This document shows positions 54,632-64,000 of a stretch of 64,000 nt of DNA, one piece after another; positions within the stretch are counted from its first letter, which is position 1; the number at the start of each line of letters is the position of its first letter. Made by a program: the position numbers and the translations under genes. Location: assembly GCA_038503075.1 (NCBI GenBank), contig JBCAML010000023.1, forward strand, positions 558,001 to 622,000, written 5' to 3'. The notes under the pieces are model-generated. The model searched no databases and was not told where the DNA came from. It was given only the letters and a program-made list of their open reading frames with translations. Origin of the DNA: Gyromitra esculenta (Eukaryota; Ascomycota; Pezizomycetes; Pezizales; Discinaceae).

Positions 54632-55505
54632 ACTGTATAATAATAAAGCCGTTGATGTAAATGAAGTTTTTCAAAAGCGGGGTAGTCGGGTTCTGATTGG
54701 CAGGAAACCTGTACCACAAAAAGCTCGGAAGATTAGTCGATCCGCTGGCGACCCGTGATTGGTCGCTTCGTCCTGCAGTGTGGTTGTCAAGGTAAGAGTT
54801 AAGCACTCTCGAGTCGCATATATTTTTTAAATAGAGGTAAGCTGCCCTCAAACTTCCTCAGAGGAAGCGGTACCCCAATTCCGCCCCAGTTTCTTAAGAG
54901 AGGAGCGGCTTTGGCTGTACCCCTAGGGACCCCCGTGGACTGCAGGTTTAGCAGGTTTTTAGGCTGGAGCCCATTCTCACAGATCAAAGTCGAAGGTTTC
55001 ATGCACTGCAGCACTGGCATCTATTAAGGCTAACTGACATCCTAAAGGGTTTCTCCTTGAATAACTCGATTACGACACCTTCCTCTATCACCCTCTCTTT
55101 CTGCTAATTTAGAACCCCTTGAACCCCTCTTAAGGCTTCCTTACCCTTCACACAAGAGTCTCCCTATAGAGGTGAGCATTAGCGGTCGGCCGATATGTCA
55201 ATACCTTCACAGCAACGGAAACGATGGTAGGTGGAAGCCAAACAGTCCCTCTCTGAACAAAAAAGAAGGTGTTTGCTACGGTATTTGTTGTTTAAGCGGG
55301 ATAATTGTAGCAATTGGCTATTGATTGATTGAAAAGATCTCAAAAGAGAGTTGAACGAATCTAAAGAAACGAGTCTATATATACAGCGTCATGTTATCTT
55401 ACTTAGTCATACTTCGGGCCAACCCTAAAATCCTTAGTGAATCACGGAAACACATATAGTCTGTCACGGTTTCCAACAGCATTGTATCTCTCCGTGGGCT
55501 AAGTA
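54632..55505. other. Unassigned sequence
   Basis: Short minus frames at 54606-54851 and 54799-55020 have no signature. Nothing else is supported. Confidence 0.3.
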
Positions 55506-55781
55506 GCTAATAATAAAATATAGGCACAGGACAGCGGGTAAACAGGATAGCTGGTATGAGGGAGATACAGAATGATATTGATAATTGACTAAACTATTTC
55601 CCATACGCCGTACTTAAGGAAAATCACCTCAGTACTTTTGCCTCAGTACTATTATTCTCCACACATCATTCTATCAGACACGGTATAACACTCTATCCGG
55701 GTCGGTACAACTATCTACCCGCGCCGGGGTATTGTGTGACCGATCACATGATACATACGTGGGTCTTACTTTAACAGCTAA
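55506..55781. mobile_element. Small LTR-like element L, copy 2
   Basis: The element at 55511-55776 (266 bp) begins TAATAAAATATAGGCACAGG and ends TACTTTAACA. It is flanked by the perfect duplication GCTAA (55506-55510, 55777-55781). Homology to copy 1 is end to end and nearly gap-free. Confidence 0.83.
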
Positions 55782-55819
55782 TAGCTGACCTTGTTGGTGT
55801 CTCCCACTGAACGAAAGTA

Positions 55820-55899
55820 CAGCCGTGTGACAACAGCCGCGACGCCCCGATTGCAGTCACGTTAGTGAAGTGGGTGTCAGCACTCTTGTTACACGGCTG
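55820..55899. mobile_element. 80-bp MITE related to the mariner at 40262
   Basis: Left end CAGCCGTGTGACAACAGCCG, complemented right end CAGCCGTGTAACAAGAGTGC. Both tips match the left tip of the mariner (CAGCCGTGTAAGAAAAG). TA precedes it; GA follows, so one copy of the duplication is mutated. It is likely an internally deleted mariner derivative. Confidence 0.75.
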
Positions 55900-55901
55900 G
55901 A

Positions 55902-56382
55902 CATGATTGGTCCCTAGGGATATATATATAGCTTTACTAACGGATTGTCTTTCTTACTAGGAGATACCTCCGGGCGGTTGACGGCGTATAGCCGTCCAGA
56001 TGCATGGGAACGCATAGAAAAGGAGGAAATGCACAGGACTTCATCATCCGTAAGCTTCCCTAGTTACCGCTCCTCGCAGAACCCCGATCGATGGGCTTTC
56101 TCACAAGGCTACTAAAGCTCGCTTTATAGGCACCCCCGCATTGCCTCAGTCGCCATTTTGTCACTTGTTTCTTTAGTATATAAGCTGCTCTCTTTAGGGA
56201 TATGTTTCCTAGGTAGGGCAATCCCATAGGTACCTATATAGAGCGCCAAATAGACACCGGATAGGACCTCTGTTAGTTGGTCGGGGTACGGATAGGACGT
56301 GCTAGAGTACGGCTCCTCAATTCCTAACGGAGTATATTGGTCCATGGAGCTGAAGGGACAGGTGAGCAGGCTCAGTGTAGTA
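55902..56382. other. Unassigned sequence
   Basis: A 94-codon minus frame at 56124-56408 overlaps repeat V and is not credible as a gene. No other feature is seen. Confidence 0.3.
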
Positions 56383-56600
56383 CTACGGGTGTCGAGATAG
56401 TCTGTCACCAGGTGATGGTGCGAGTAAAAGAGAACAGCCTTTCTTCTCAGCCCATAGCACTCAGATTGCCCGGATAAAACTTTCTAAGGGGTAAAGGATG
56501 CGACGCAGAAGGTATTAGTCTACGATAGTTTGTAAAATTTGCATACTAAGGCAAGCATAGGTTCCTCGAGAGATGGGGCGTACCGTCACCGTAGCACTAT
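56383..56600. repeat. Repeat V, copy 2
   Basis: Matches 46408-46610 as described for copy 1, with about 30 extra bases in the second half. Confidence 0.55.
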
Positions 56601-56726
56601 GGAGAAGTCATTACGTTGTAGTATATTATCACCGTGTTTAGCCCTGGGGCTCCCCTAGAACGAGAGCAGGCAGTCGCGATTGACAACAGGTTGCCAGCCT
56701 AGCTTTGTGTTGAGGTTCTCTGCTTG

Positions 56727-56949
56727 CTGCGGTGGCTACTTAATGAGGCGACAGCAATAATGCCAACTTTAGCAACAGGACTAGCTTCAGCATGTAGACA
56801 ATGCAGTTCAGGCGCAAAAAATAAAGAAGATGGTGTAGCTGTACAAGACATATTTTATCATGAGCATATTTTTAAACATTGTTATAAGAATAGAGTAGTA
56901 GTCCATTTTGCCAGATTGCCGTTGCCGCCTCTTTAAGTGATCGTCGCTG
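56727..56949. mobile_element. MITE R, copy 3
   Basis: Left CTGCGGTGGCTACTTAATGA + GGCGACAGCAATAATG, right GATTGCCGTTGCCGCCTC + TTTAAGTGATCGTCGCTG before TA. The inverted ends are the best preserved of the three R copies. The frame at 56724-56936 lies over it by chance. Confidence 0.75.
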
Positions 56950-59129
56950 TAGCTCATTCTCTTAAAGCCACGTATGTCGCGTAAGCGGCATCCGCATCTC
57001 TACCTCTACCTCGCTTACACAGCACCACGTTTCTCCTTCTTCCTCTCTAACAACATCACACTTTGCTCTCCCTCGACGTCTTTTCACCTGTAGATAGACG
57101 TTCTGACGCTGATCTACGAGCATTGAGTGCCAGGCAGATGATGAAAGTCTTGATCAGTACTACTGACTACTACTTTTTAACCTGCTAACACCCGCTCTAA
57201 CTTCGACCTACTGACAAAGATTAGAGCGGAGAGTACACGGTCAGCATTTATCTATCTTCCTGTCTACATATTTGCTCACCAATCCATCTATCCGCCGGCC
57301 AATATCCTACTTACTGCGTCGTACCAGTAACTTTCAGTTTAGATCGAGTCGAATTTTTCCTTGCTCATCGAAGATCTATATAAGTGCAAGTACTACCAAT
57401 GCCCGAAATTCAACCGTATCAACTTCACCATACAAAAGCACAGCACCAATGTGTTCCTGAGAGGTGAAAACGCCCTATAGGCAGTGTTTAACGAAGAAGC
57501 AGCTCCAGAACCAGCAGAAAATTCGCGAGCTCAACCTGCTGACTATTAATTTCGAAAACAAAAGGCCTTCGTATAACTAAGAATAAGACTGTGGCGGCAA
57601 GAATATACAGAAGAACTTATCCACACTGCTCGAGCATCATTGGACAGCGTGACGTCACAGGGAACCGCTCATGATACCCCCCGGTAGATCTATTGATGTA
57701 TCCCCTAGTGCGTAATCGATCTAGTTCGATATCGAACCAGGAATATTTGGACGAACAAATGTCGGAGAAAGCTACTACCCATAATAACACCGCATCAGTT
57801 AGTTATCTTGGGTATGATACATATAAAAGCAGTTCCGCTTATCATTTAAACATAGTGCATGCTCACATGTGCTGCATTTCCAAATTGTTTTTGGGGCGTC
57901 AGTACCTTCTAGGCCCTCTCCCTGTGTGCGATCACCTGAAGAAAATGTAAAGCTTTTTTCCTCCGAGCTGGGCTAGGAAATGCTTGTCAGGTTAGAGCAA
58001 CTCAGGTAAACCCTTATCCTTTGTCGTATAACGGATTTTCGAGGGCGGGGGTTTCTGGAATCCTCCTCTCCCGCTTGATACATGAACTGTTCATTTTTTT
58101 CCACTTATACCCGCGCTGCTTATTACCAATCCCAGCGCAATCTACAAACGAAATTGCCTGTTCTTAAATTGCCTGCTCTTGAATTTACAAGACAATCTCA
58201 AATCACAAAGGATAATGAAAGATTCAATAAGGGCGGTACCTGTACAACAGATGAAATTTTGAGCGAGGTAATAAGGGAAATTAATCATGTATCGTATTAT
58301 GCACGCATCAAGACTTTTTTTCTGTGTTCCGGTTGTTCCAGGACACACATGGACCGCATGGACCTCTCGCACCTATGTCACCCTCCATGGAGGGGGCATA
58401 TCATCAACCTCGGCACGTTATTCCAATAACTTTGCGTAGAGGTCGTGGATTCCCTAGACCACCAACCCATTGTTATGGACCTCCAAAAGCTCTTGGCAGC
58501 AAATTTTGGACGCTCTTTGGCCCTGTATAGTTCACCTGATGTCACTAGGTCTAATTTGCTCTAGTAAATTCTCTTATTCCGCTGATTCAATGTATCTAAA
58601 CTACTCTATATACCTATACTCAACAAACAATGGCCCCGCACAACATCGTGAGCTAGACCCCAGACAAGCTCCAGGCAACTAGCTCTAAACATTCCAAGTG
58701 AGTTCCAAGCAGCGAGAGCGAGACCCCTATGAAGTCGAAAAACAGAACCATGGGGAACGCTCTAAGTAAAATCAGCGAGAGATCCTAAGCAGCGAGAGCG
58801 AGATCTGCGAAGCAGTCGAAGCAAGCCCTATAAGACACCCACATTAGCGAGAGCGAGACTGTGGGTGAAGCAGTGAAGAGGGAGGTGATAGGGATCGGTG
58901 ATGAGAACGAATAGGAGGAGGTGGTAGATATAGGGGGTGGAAAATAATAGGGACCGGGATAGGGGAAGAAATCGGGGATGCTAGCGAAGCAGAAATAACC
59001 TCTAAGTCCTTGAGGTAAGGGCTGGATAACTGCTTCTAGAGTGCAGCTCTGAAGCTCAAGGAGATAAACGATGGTCCACAGCTCACTGTACCTGATTCAC
59101 AGCGGTCCGGGAACGTATATGGGAGGTCC
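56950..59129. other. Unassigned sequence
   Basis: No supported gene. Around 58690-58870 the phrase AGCGAGAGCGAGA recurs four times (a short local repeat). The frames at 57693-57950 and 58082-58429 have no family signature. Confidence 0.3.
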
Positions 59130-59300
59130 AGCAAACTTCATAGACTCCAAAGCGCCATATATGGGTGTATAGTGATCACCCGTAGTCGAAGGTCCCTGTC
59201 CAAGAGTATATAGGCGAAGCCATGTGCGCCAGGAGCAGGAGTAGAGCAAGTGGCGTACTCTTGTCCCCTAGCGAGCGCGCCCCGTACCTGAAACCCCCTC
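59130..59300. repeat. Repeat N, copy 2
   Basis: GCGCCATATATGGGTGTATA, GTGATCACCCG, GGCGAAGCCATGTGCG and GAGCAAGTGGCG match 36530-36640 in the same order. Confidence 0.5.
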
Positions 59301-59671
59301 GCTGATGCAACATCGATCAGCAATCTCAACTCCCCCCATATGATCTGTGTAGTCATTGAAATATGCTGGTATCTTTAACGTAGTTTTCTATTCACCTTCA
59401 CTGAGAACCTATGCTCACCTGAGTCCAGCTATAAAGTTACGTCTGGGTCCTAGCAGCCTCTTTCTTGTCGCACCTCAGAACTTCAACCTGGTGAATGATG
59501 GACACTAGTCATCATAGATACAGGCACAGTATCAATCCACAACATGGTTGCAACTCTAAATATAACAGTACCAGCTCCCAAGTGGTATCCCTCTTTGACA
59601 GAGTGTTTTTTTAGGTATCGTGAGTTCAGCGGGATAGTCCTTGGACATAGTTTGACGGTTCCACATTCTAG

Positions 59672-60190
59672 ATAGATAGATAGATAGATATCTCATTTAC
59701 GCATCCAACCCTTGGGATAGGCGACAACACTATAAAAAGCCTGTTGAAATACAAGCAAAACAAAAAAACACACGACAACCTAAAAAACACCACAACCAAA
59801 GAACACCACAGCCGGGAAAAACACATCAGAACCAAAAAAAACACCACAGCCGAGAGGACACACCAGGGGGGCCAAAAAAGCACCACAAGCGGAGGACACA
59901 CACCAAAAAAACCAAAAAAACACCACAACCGGAAGACACACCACGGCCAAAAAAAACACACCACAATCAAAAAAACACACAGCAACCAAAAAAACACACA
60001 GCTACCAAAAAAACACAACCAAAAAAACACACAACAAAAAAAACACAAAACAAAAAAAATACAACCAAAAAAGCACAACCAAAAAAACACAATTTAGTCA
60101 CTACTGTCATATTCATCTGTAACATCATTTTCGTACATCTCTGTTTCTTCTTTTCTTCTGCTTACGCTTTTTCACTAGTCTGCCTTCTCA
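59672..60190 (-). mobile_element. Retroposon T-g, 5'-truncated, with expanded 3' region
   Basis: From right to left: a broken copy of the acidic ORF end (60090-60190), TAAATTGTGTTTTTTTGG, a long expanded GTTTTTTTGGTTGTG-like tract, then CTATCCCAAGGGTTGGATGC, GTAAATGAGAT and an ATCT microsatellite starting at 59672. CATTC occurs on both outer sides, possibly a remnant target duplication. The adjoining sequence on the right is repeat K5. Confidence 0.7.
59755..60095. repeat. Degenerate minisatellite, AACCAAAAAAACAC units
   Basis: Dozens of variants of CACAACCAAAAAAACAC. The long frames seen here on both strands (Lys/Thr/His-rich on plus, Phe/Cys/Trp-rich on minus) are products of the repeat. 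It lies inside the 3' region of T-g and is much longer than the same interval in T-f or T-a. Confidence 0.8.
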
Positions 60191-60206
60191 ACATCATTCC
60201 CGCTGT

Positions 60207-60640
60207 GGTGTGGCGCGAGGTTGCAGGCGTGGTAGGAGGCGATGTCACGTGACTTATCACGTGGCATGGGTCAGGGTATGGGGGCTGCAGTGGGTGATCG
60301 TGTAGATCTTTTGGCGGGGTTGCGGCTTGTGTACATCATCCATCACTATTCCATTACTATTCTATATACTATTCTCTATTCTATATATACGGGAGCCTAC
60401 TATTACTGGGTCTCCTCTCGGGCGTACCATTCGGGGACTCTCGCCCCCTCCCACTACTGAGCATGTTTTTAGACATCGTTCGCAGGCATCGCTCGCAGAG
60501 CCATTGGCGATAAGTCCCGAGGGAAGACCTACCTAACGGAAGCCCGCGTCGACGCGCCCTCCCACTATAAAGGGGAATATCATGTCAGATCTCGAGGTTA
60601 CTGCTAGGACGTCCCTGCCGTCCGTCCACACTGCCACTCT
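60207..60640 (+). mobile_element. Repeat K, copy 5
   Basis: GTGTGGCGCGAGGTTGCAGG, CACGTGACTTATCACGTGGC, CTATATATACGGGAGCC, GGGGACTCTCGCCCCC, ATCGCTCGCAGAGCCATTGG and GTCAGATCTCGAGG match copy 1 almost end to end. Confidence 0.72.
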
Positions 60641-60821
60641 CAGCTCTTTAACGACGGGGAAATGCGTCGGGAAATGCATCAAATTAATATATGAGGAAAT
60701 GGGAGAGTAAAAGACATAGGGATATGAATCAAAAGTGCAAAATTATTCATTTCCATACACATTACTACAGTTTTGATAAATTATACCATATTTTTTCGGG
60801 AAAAAATATACTATTAAAAAG

Positions 60822-60887
60822 TCGGGACTAGGGATTGAACTCCTGCCATTATATGGTTCCCATACTGCTTATATAGCGAGGCTACCA
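60822..60887 (-). tRNA. tRNA-like pseudogene or tRNA-derived head
   Basis: The minus strand reads GGTAGCCTCGCTATATAAGC (A-box-like D-arm), a loop GGGAACC with a GAA triplet where the anticodon would be, and GGAGTTCAATCCC (B-box-like T-loop), followed by TTTTT. The acceptor and T stems do not pair well and the base before the anticodon is G, not T. A functional tRNA is unlikely. It may be a decayed tRNA or the head of a SINE. Confidence 0.3.
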
Positions 60888-60979
60888 TTTCTTTTGACAT
60901 GTATTAAACTGAGATCTAGATTTTGAGCAAAAAGCTGTAATATGCACATTTCCTGATGTATTTACAAATGACTTTCCCA

Positions 60980-61075
60980 CATACACATTTACCTACACAT
61001 TCCCCGACACATTCCTTGACACATTCCTTGACACATTCCTTGACACATTTACCTACACATTTACCTACACTATTA
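60980..61075 (+). repeat. Short tandem repeat, ~14-bp unit
   Basis: Units of ACACATTCCTTG (three or four) followed by ACACATTTACCT units. The Thr/His/Ser-rich frame at 60956-61321 arises from it. Confidence 0.7.
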
Positions 61076-61439
61076 TTGGTGCTTTTCACCTACTATACCT
61101 TACGTGATCCACTTACACACTTACTCTTGGAAAAGCGTAGGACAACATGCATAATGATACGTTTACAACAGACGTCCTCTATTAATGTATCTTTATCCCC
61201 CATTCGCTCCGCCCCCGCCCAATCCTGCACTGTTTCGACTTCAAACACTTTCCTGCACCCAAGCACTTCAATGGTAGGTCTGTATACTCAAACTGCTCCC
61301 CTCTCTCTCTGGGGATGTTAAAAATACTCTATCGTCCTCTAGCTTCTCATGTTACTATTCTCCCGAAGTCACATCCACTCCATTCGCTTTAAGTAATTTT
61401 CCCCGATTGATAATCCTGCTTGTGACTTCGCAGTTCGGC

Positions 61440-62095
61440 CTTGCATTTCTCCACTCTTGTCATAACTCTTTACCGTTTGTGACTCTACAGCTATAAAAGA
61501 CCTCGATGATGATTTTCCGAGGCTGGGTAGTAGCAGTGGTGATTGCCTGCACTGTAGGAGCTACGGTTCCAAACGCACACCCACCTTGTTTTCGAAAATT
61601 TGACACATGCGAATGTGATGTGTAGTAATTATATAGATCGAGGTAAGAAGAATGATGTTTGCTAGTGCTGAGGCATGAAATCATCTCAAGTGCAATACAA
61701 CCTGTGTCTTCGAACTTTCTATGGTAGTCGGTTCCGAGAAAGGATGAGGACAAAATTTGTTGAATGTGGAGTGGAAATCGAAGACGCAACTACGACCAAC
61801 AGCGCGATAATACTTCAAACCTTTAGGAATTGGCTTGGATAGTGTCTTATACGTGCTCAAAGGTCGTCCGGTGCAACGTATGACTGCCCCATCAACCGCA
61901 ATGCGGAAAGAGGGTACCTAATAGGCTAGAGCTGCGTGTTGAACTGGATAGTACAGCGGATCAGTTTTTTTTGCGCCATCGCTGCTTTCCTGATACATCC
62001 TATGCAGCAGAATTCTGTGGGGCTCTGTTAAGGTTTCTTTTGTCTTTAAACCGGGTTTGGTTCATGTATTCGCGTATATCATGAGGGGGGGAGCA
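61440..62095 (-). pseudogene. piggyBac-like transposase remnant
   Basis: On the minus strand, in one broken frame: RILLHRMYQESSDGAKKTDP (~62010), then FRIAVDGAVIRCTGRP, LSTYKTLSKPIPKGLKYYRA, VGRSCVFDFHSTF and FCPHPFSEPTTIESSKTQVV. The order AVDxAxIRxxGR, a short gap, then KPIPKGxK and an aromatic strand matches the DDE_Tnp_1_7 core of piggyBac-type transposases, where the Asp of VDG would be catalytic. Stops after LHL and before VPSF and loss of both ends show it is dead. Confidence 0.6.
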
Positions 62096-62233
62096 AGTTA
62101 TCACGGCTCCTGTAATCCATTACCGCATGAGCGTCCACTAGCACTACTCTCATATAAATAACAATACTTAACCAACAGCCAATATCGGCAGGTGTGGTAT
62201 CCGTCCATTGTCTTTCATTGCCTACCAGCACGT

Positions 62234-63680
62234 CATCAGCAAAAAGGGGGGTATGGGTCAGAATGCGTGTACCGCATTGGACGCATATTAACGGACTGGA
62301 CGGACTGGAAGTGGATTTATTTTAGGCTCCTAATAGGACGCAGAGCATAAGGTTTTCAACACCCGGACGCGCCCCAGCTTCTGGACGCGGCTCCACTTCT
62401 GGACGTATCAATCCTAGCCCTATACGCCCGGTACGTCCAACGTGCTGGACGTGCTGGACGCACTGGAGTCTGCACATCACGGTCAAGCTCCTGTCACACT
62501 TTCTTTTGAGGCTAATGAATACTAGTATGTGCGAAATCTTCAATTCTCTAGTACTAAGCTATATACATATATGATACCCCCCGCTCTTCTGCACTCCCCG
62601 CCCCCCACCCGCATTTGAGCAGGCGCCGTATAGAGCTCTCTAAGGGGGTCGATCCTGTTGTCAAGCAGGCGCCCTATAGGGCTCGCTCGGGGGGTCAATC
62701 CCGCTGCCGATCCTGCTGTTGAACAGGGTCAATATGGGCGTCCTAGGGGGCTGCTAGGGGGGCTGCTAGGGGGGTCGATTCTGCTTTTGAGCGAGGTCAA
62801 TATGGGCGTCCTAGGGGGCTGTTAGGGAGGCTGCTAGAGAGGTCGATCCTGTTGTCGAATGGGATCAATATGGGCTTTCTAGGGCAGCCGAGCAGGTAGT
62901 ATATGGGCCTTGTCCTCTGGCAGTCGATCCTGCAGTAAAGCAAGCGGTATAGGAGGCGCCCGAGGCGTTGCGGTTGGGGGGAGGGGAGGGCAGGGGAACT
63001 GAACGACAGCGATATATGACCTGGAGACCTGTTAGCGATGTTTTTTGAGATAATGACAGAAGAAAAAGCAAGAGGTGGGGTGTGTGGCCCATATAAAAGA
63101 AGTGGTGCTGGGGGGCGTGGGTGAGGTCCTGGTGATCGTGAAGGAAGCGGGCCCAAATATCCGAGGAAGGGGCTAGGATTCCGACTTAGAAGAATCCGAC
63201 CAAGGCAGCTATTGGGCACATGGGCGTCCTGGGCGTGGGTGTACGGGCGTGGGCGTATGGACATGGGCGTATGGGCGTAGTGGACGTAGTGGACGTGCTA
63301 TCCGAGAGGATATTGAGGCAAAAGTATGAGCGTATGGGCATGCAGGGCGTGCGGGGCTTGCTATTCGGGAGGAAGTTGAAGCGAAGTTATGGCGTATGGG
63401 CGTATGGGCTTACTAGGGCATGTAGATGCACAAGATTTGGGGCGTACCAACGCACGAGGCATGGATGGGCATACCAGCGTACCATTTTGACTACGTACTA
63501 GGGGTAGCAACGCACTAGGCGCAGTTGGATGTACGAGAGCTCCATATCGGCAATGTGCTGGATGCACTGGTTCAGCTGAACGCATATGGGCGCAAATAGA
63601 CGCAAATAGACGCACAAGCGTTTAGGGCTGCGTCCGGGCGCTTGTCCATGCGCGCACACGCAAACCGGTTTTTGCTGATG
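62234..63680 (+). mobile_element. CATCAGC MITE family 2, copy E (both ends present)
   Basis: Tips CATCAGCAAAAAGGGGGGTA and GTTTTTGCTGATG. Blocks in order: GTACCGCATTGGACGCATAT, AACGGACTGGACGGACTGG, a ~48-bp minisatellite (62620-62900; GATCCTGTTGTCGAATGGG-type units), the CATATAAAAGAAGTGG segment, GATTCCGACTTAGAAGAATC, then many GGGCGTATGGGC and GTACGAGG-type units (63200-63600). 1447 bp, non-coding. Flanks are GT and GT, so a TA duplication is not evident. Frames in it (62797-63264, 63361-63755) are repeat artefacts. Confidence 0.85.
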
Positions 63681-64000
63681 GTTCTCTCTAGCTTGGGCTT
63701 TTTTGTGTATTGTATAAAGGTTGGTGTTGGTGAGTATCGTCTGATACTGGATCATGTCGTCGTCGAACAGAAGATGGTAGATATGAACAGTTTCTATGAC
63801 GTCAAGGTCATATACTGCAGCTGGTAATCGACAATAAGCTCTGTGAAGCGAGTATCTGTGAGTTTTAGGCTCAAACTAAGAAGGCTAAGGTAGTGTTGAC
63901 GGGTCAAACGCTGGATATGTGAGTTTCGGAGAGATTGGATGTGTGTATGGGTTATCTACCTATCTACTTATCTGCGAATGGTTTTGGTAATGTTGGAGTT
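63681..64000. other. Unassigned sequence at right edge
   Basis: Flank of MITE E. A short plus frame at 63642-63827 has no support. Confidence 0.3.

Noticed and set aside
59744..60097. Lys/Thr/His-rich 117-codon frame and the antisense Phe/Cys/Trp-rich frame
   Set aside because: Both are translations of a degenerate AACCAAAAAAACAC minisatellite.
62797..63264. 155-codon minus frame and neighbouring frames
   Set aside because: They cover the GC-rich repeat blocks of a CATCAGC MITE. The other copies do not keep the frame.
1..64000. CRISPR array, operon, bacterial promoter or riboswitch
   Set aside because: The tandem repeats are minisatellites inside MITEs with no unique spacers. Intron structure and the element types indicate a eukaryotic nuclear genome.

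Overview
This window looks like nuclear DNA of a repeat-choked filamentous fungus, probably an ascomycete. A truffle-like member of the Pezizomycetes is my guess only. The evidence is a 62-nt GT..AG intron with a CTAAC branch point, an HNH_2-type gene of a kind common in fungi, TTAGGG-like tracts, fungal Tc1/mariner, Fot1/pogo and piggyBac-like transposase remains, and almost no other intact genes. There is no operon, CRISPR or bacterial signature.

Layout. 1-16 kb: a MITE family with CATCAGC tips and an internal minisatellite (1.1-2.4 kb and 6.8-8.9 kb, the second inside a Tc1 transposase), then a dense stack at 10.2-15.3 kb of ~400-bp SINE-like elements, an LTR and a second CATCAGC-tipped MITE family. 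16-23 kb: more CATCAGC elements, an integrase-core remnant, a small LTR. 23-31 kb: mostly unassignable sequence with one long unknown exon. 30-37 kb: a TA-target MITE, two solo LTRs beginning TGTTG, and the only convincing intact gene, a two-exon HNH_2 nuclease-domain protein (34493-36144, minus strand). 37-46 kb: a small palindromic MITE, an almost complete DD34E mariner with terminal repeats, and a four-deep nest (Tc1 transposase containing an LTR containing a SINE containing a SINE). 46-52 kb: a decayed JmjC-like gene and a decayed Fot1/pogo transposase. 52-64 kb: a retroposon with a microsatellite tail and an acidic ORF, more MITEs and LTRs, a piggyBac-like remnant, and a complete CATCAGC MITE near the right edge.

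Main discoveries. (1) Eight copies of a ~400-bp SINE-like element, each with a 3' hairpin whose loop is usually GGATA and whose stem differs between subfamilies but stays paired. The same loop is known from L2-clade LINE/SINE tails. The copies have 5-14 bp target duplications and collapse to 397-422 bp once nested insertions are subtracted. (2) The ATCT/ACT microsatellites are mostly the tails of a second retroposon: five insertions of 27-90 bp each lie between 14-15 bp target duplications. (3) Many CATCAGCAAAAA-tipped elements carry different minisatellites; for one the TA insertion into a transposase is proven because removing it restores the reading frame.

The genes do not form a pathway. 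The window is a mobile-element graveyard whose nesting order can be read base by base.
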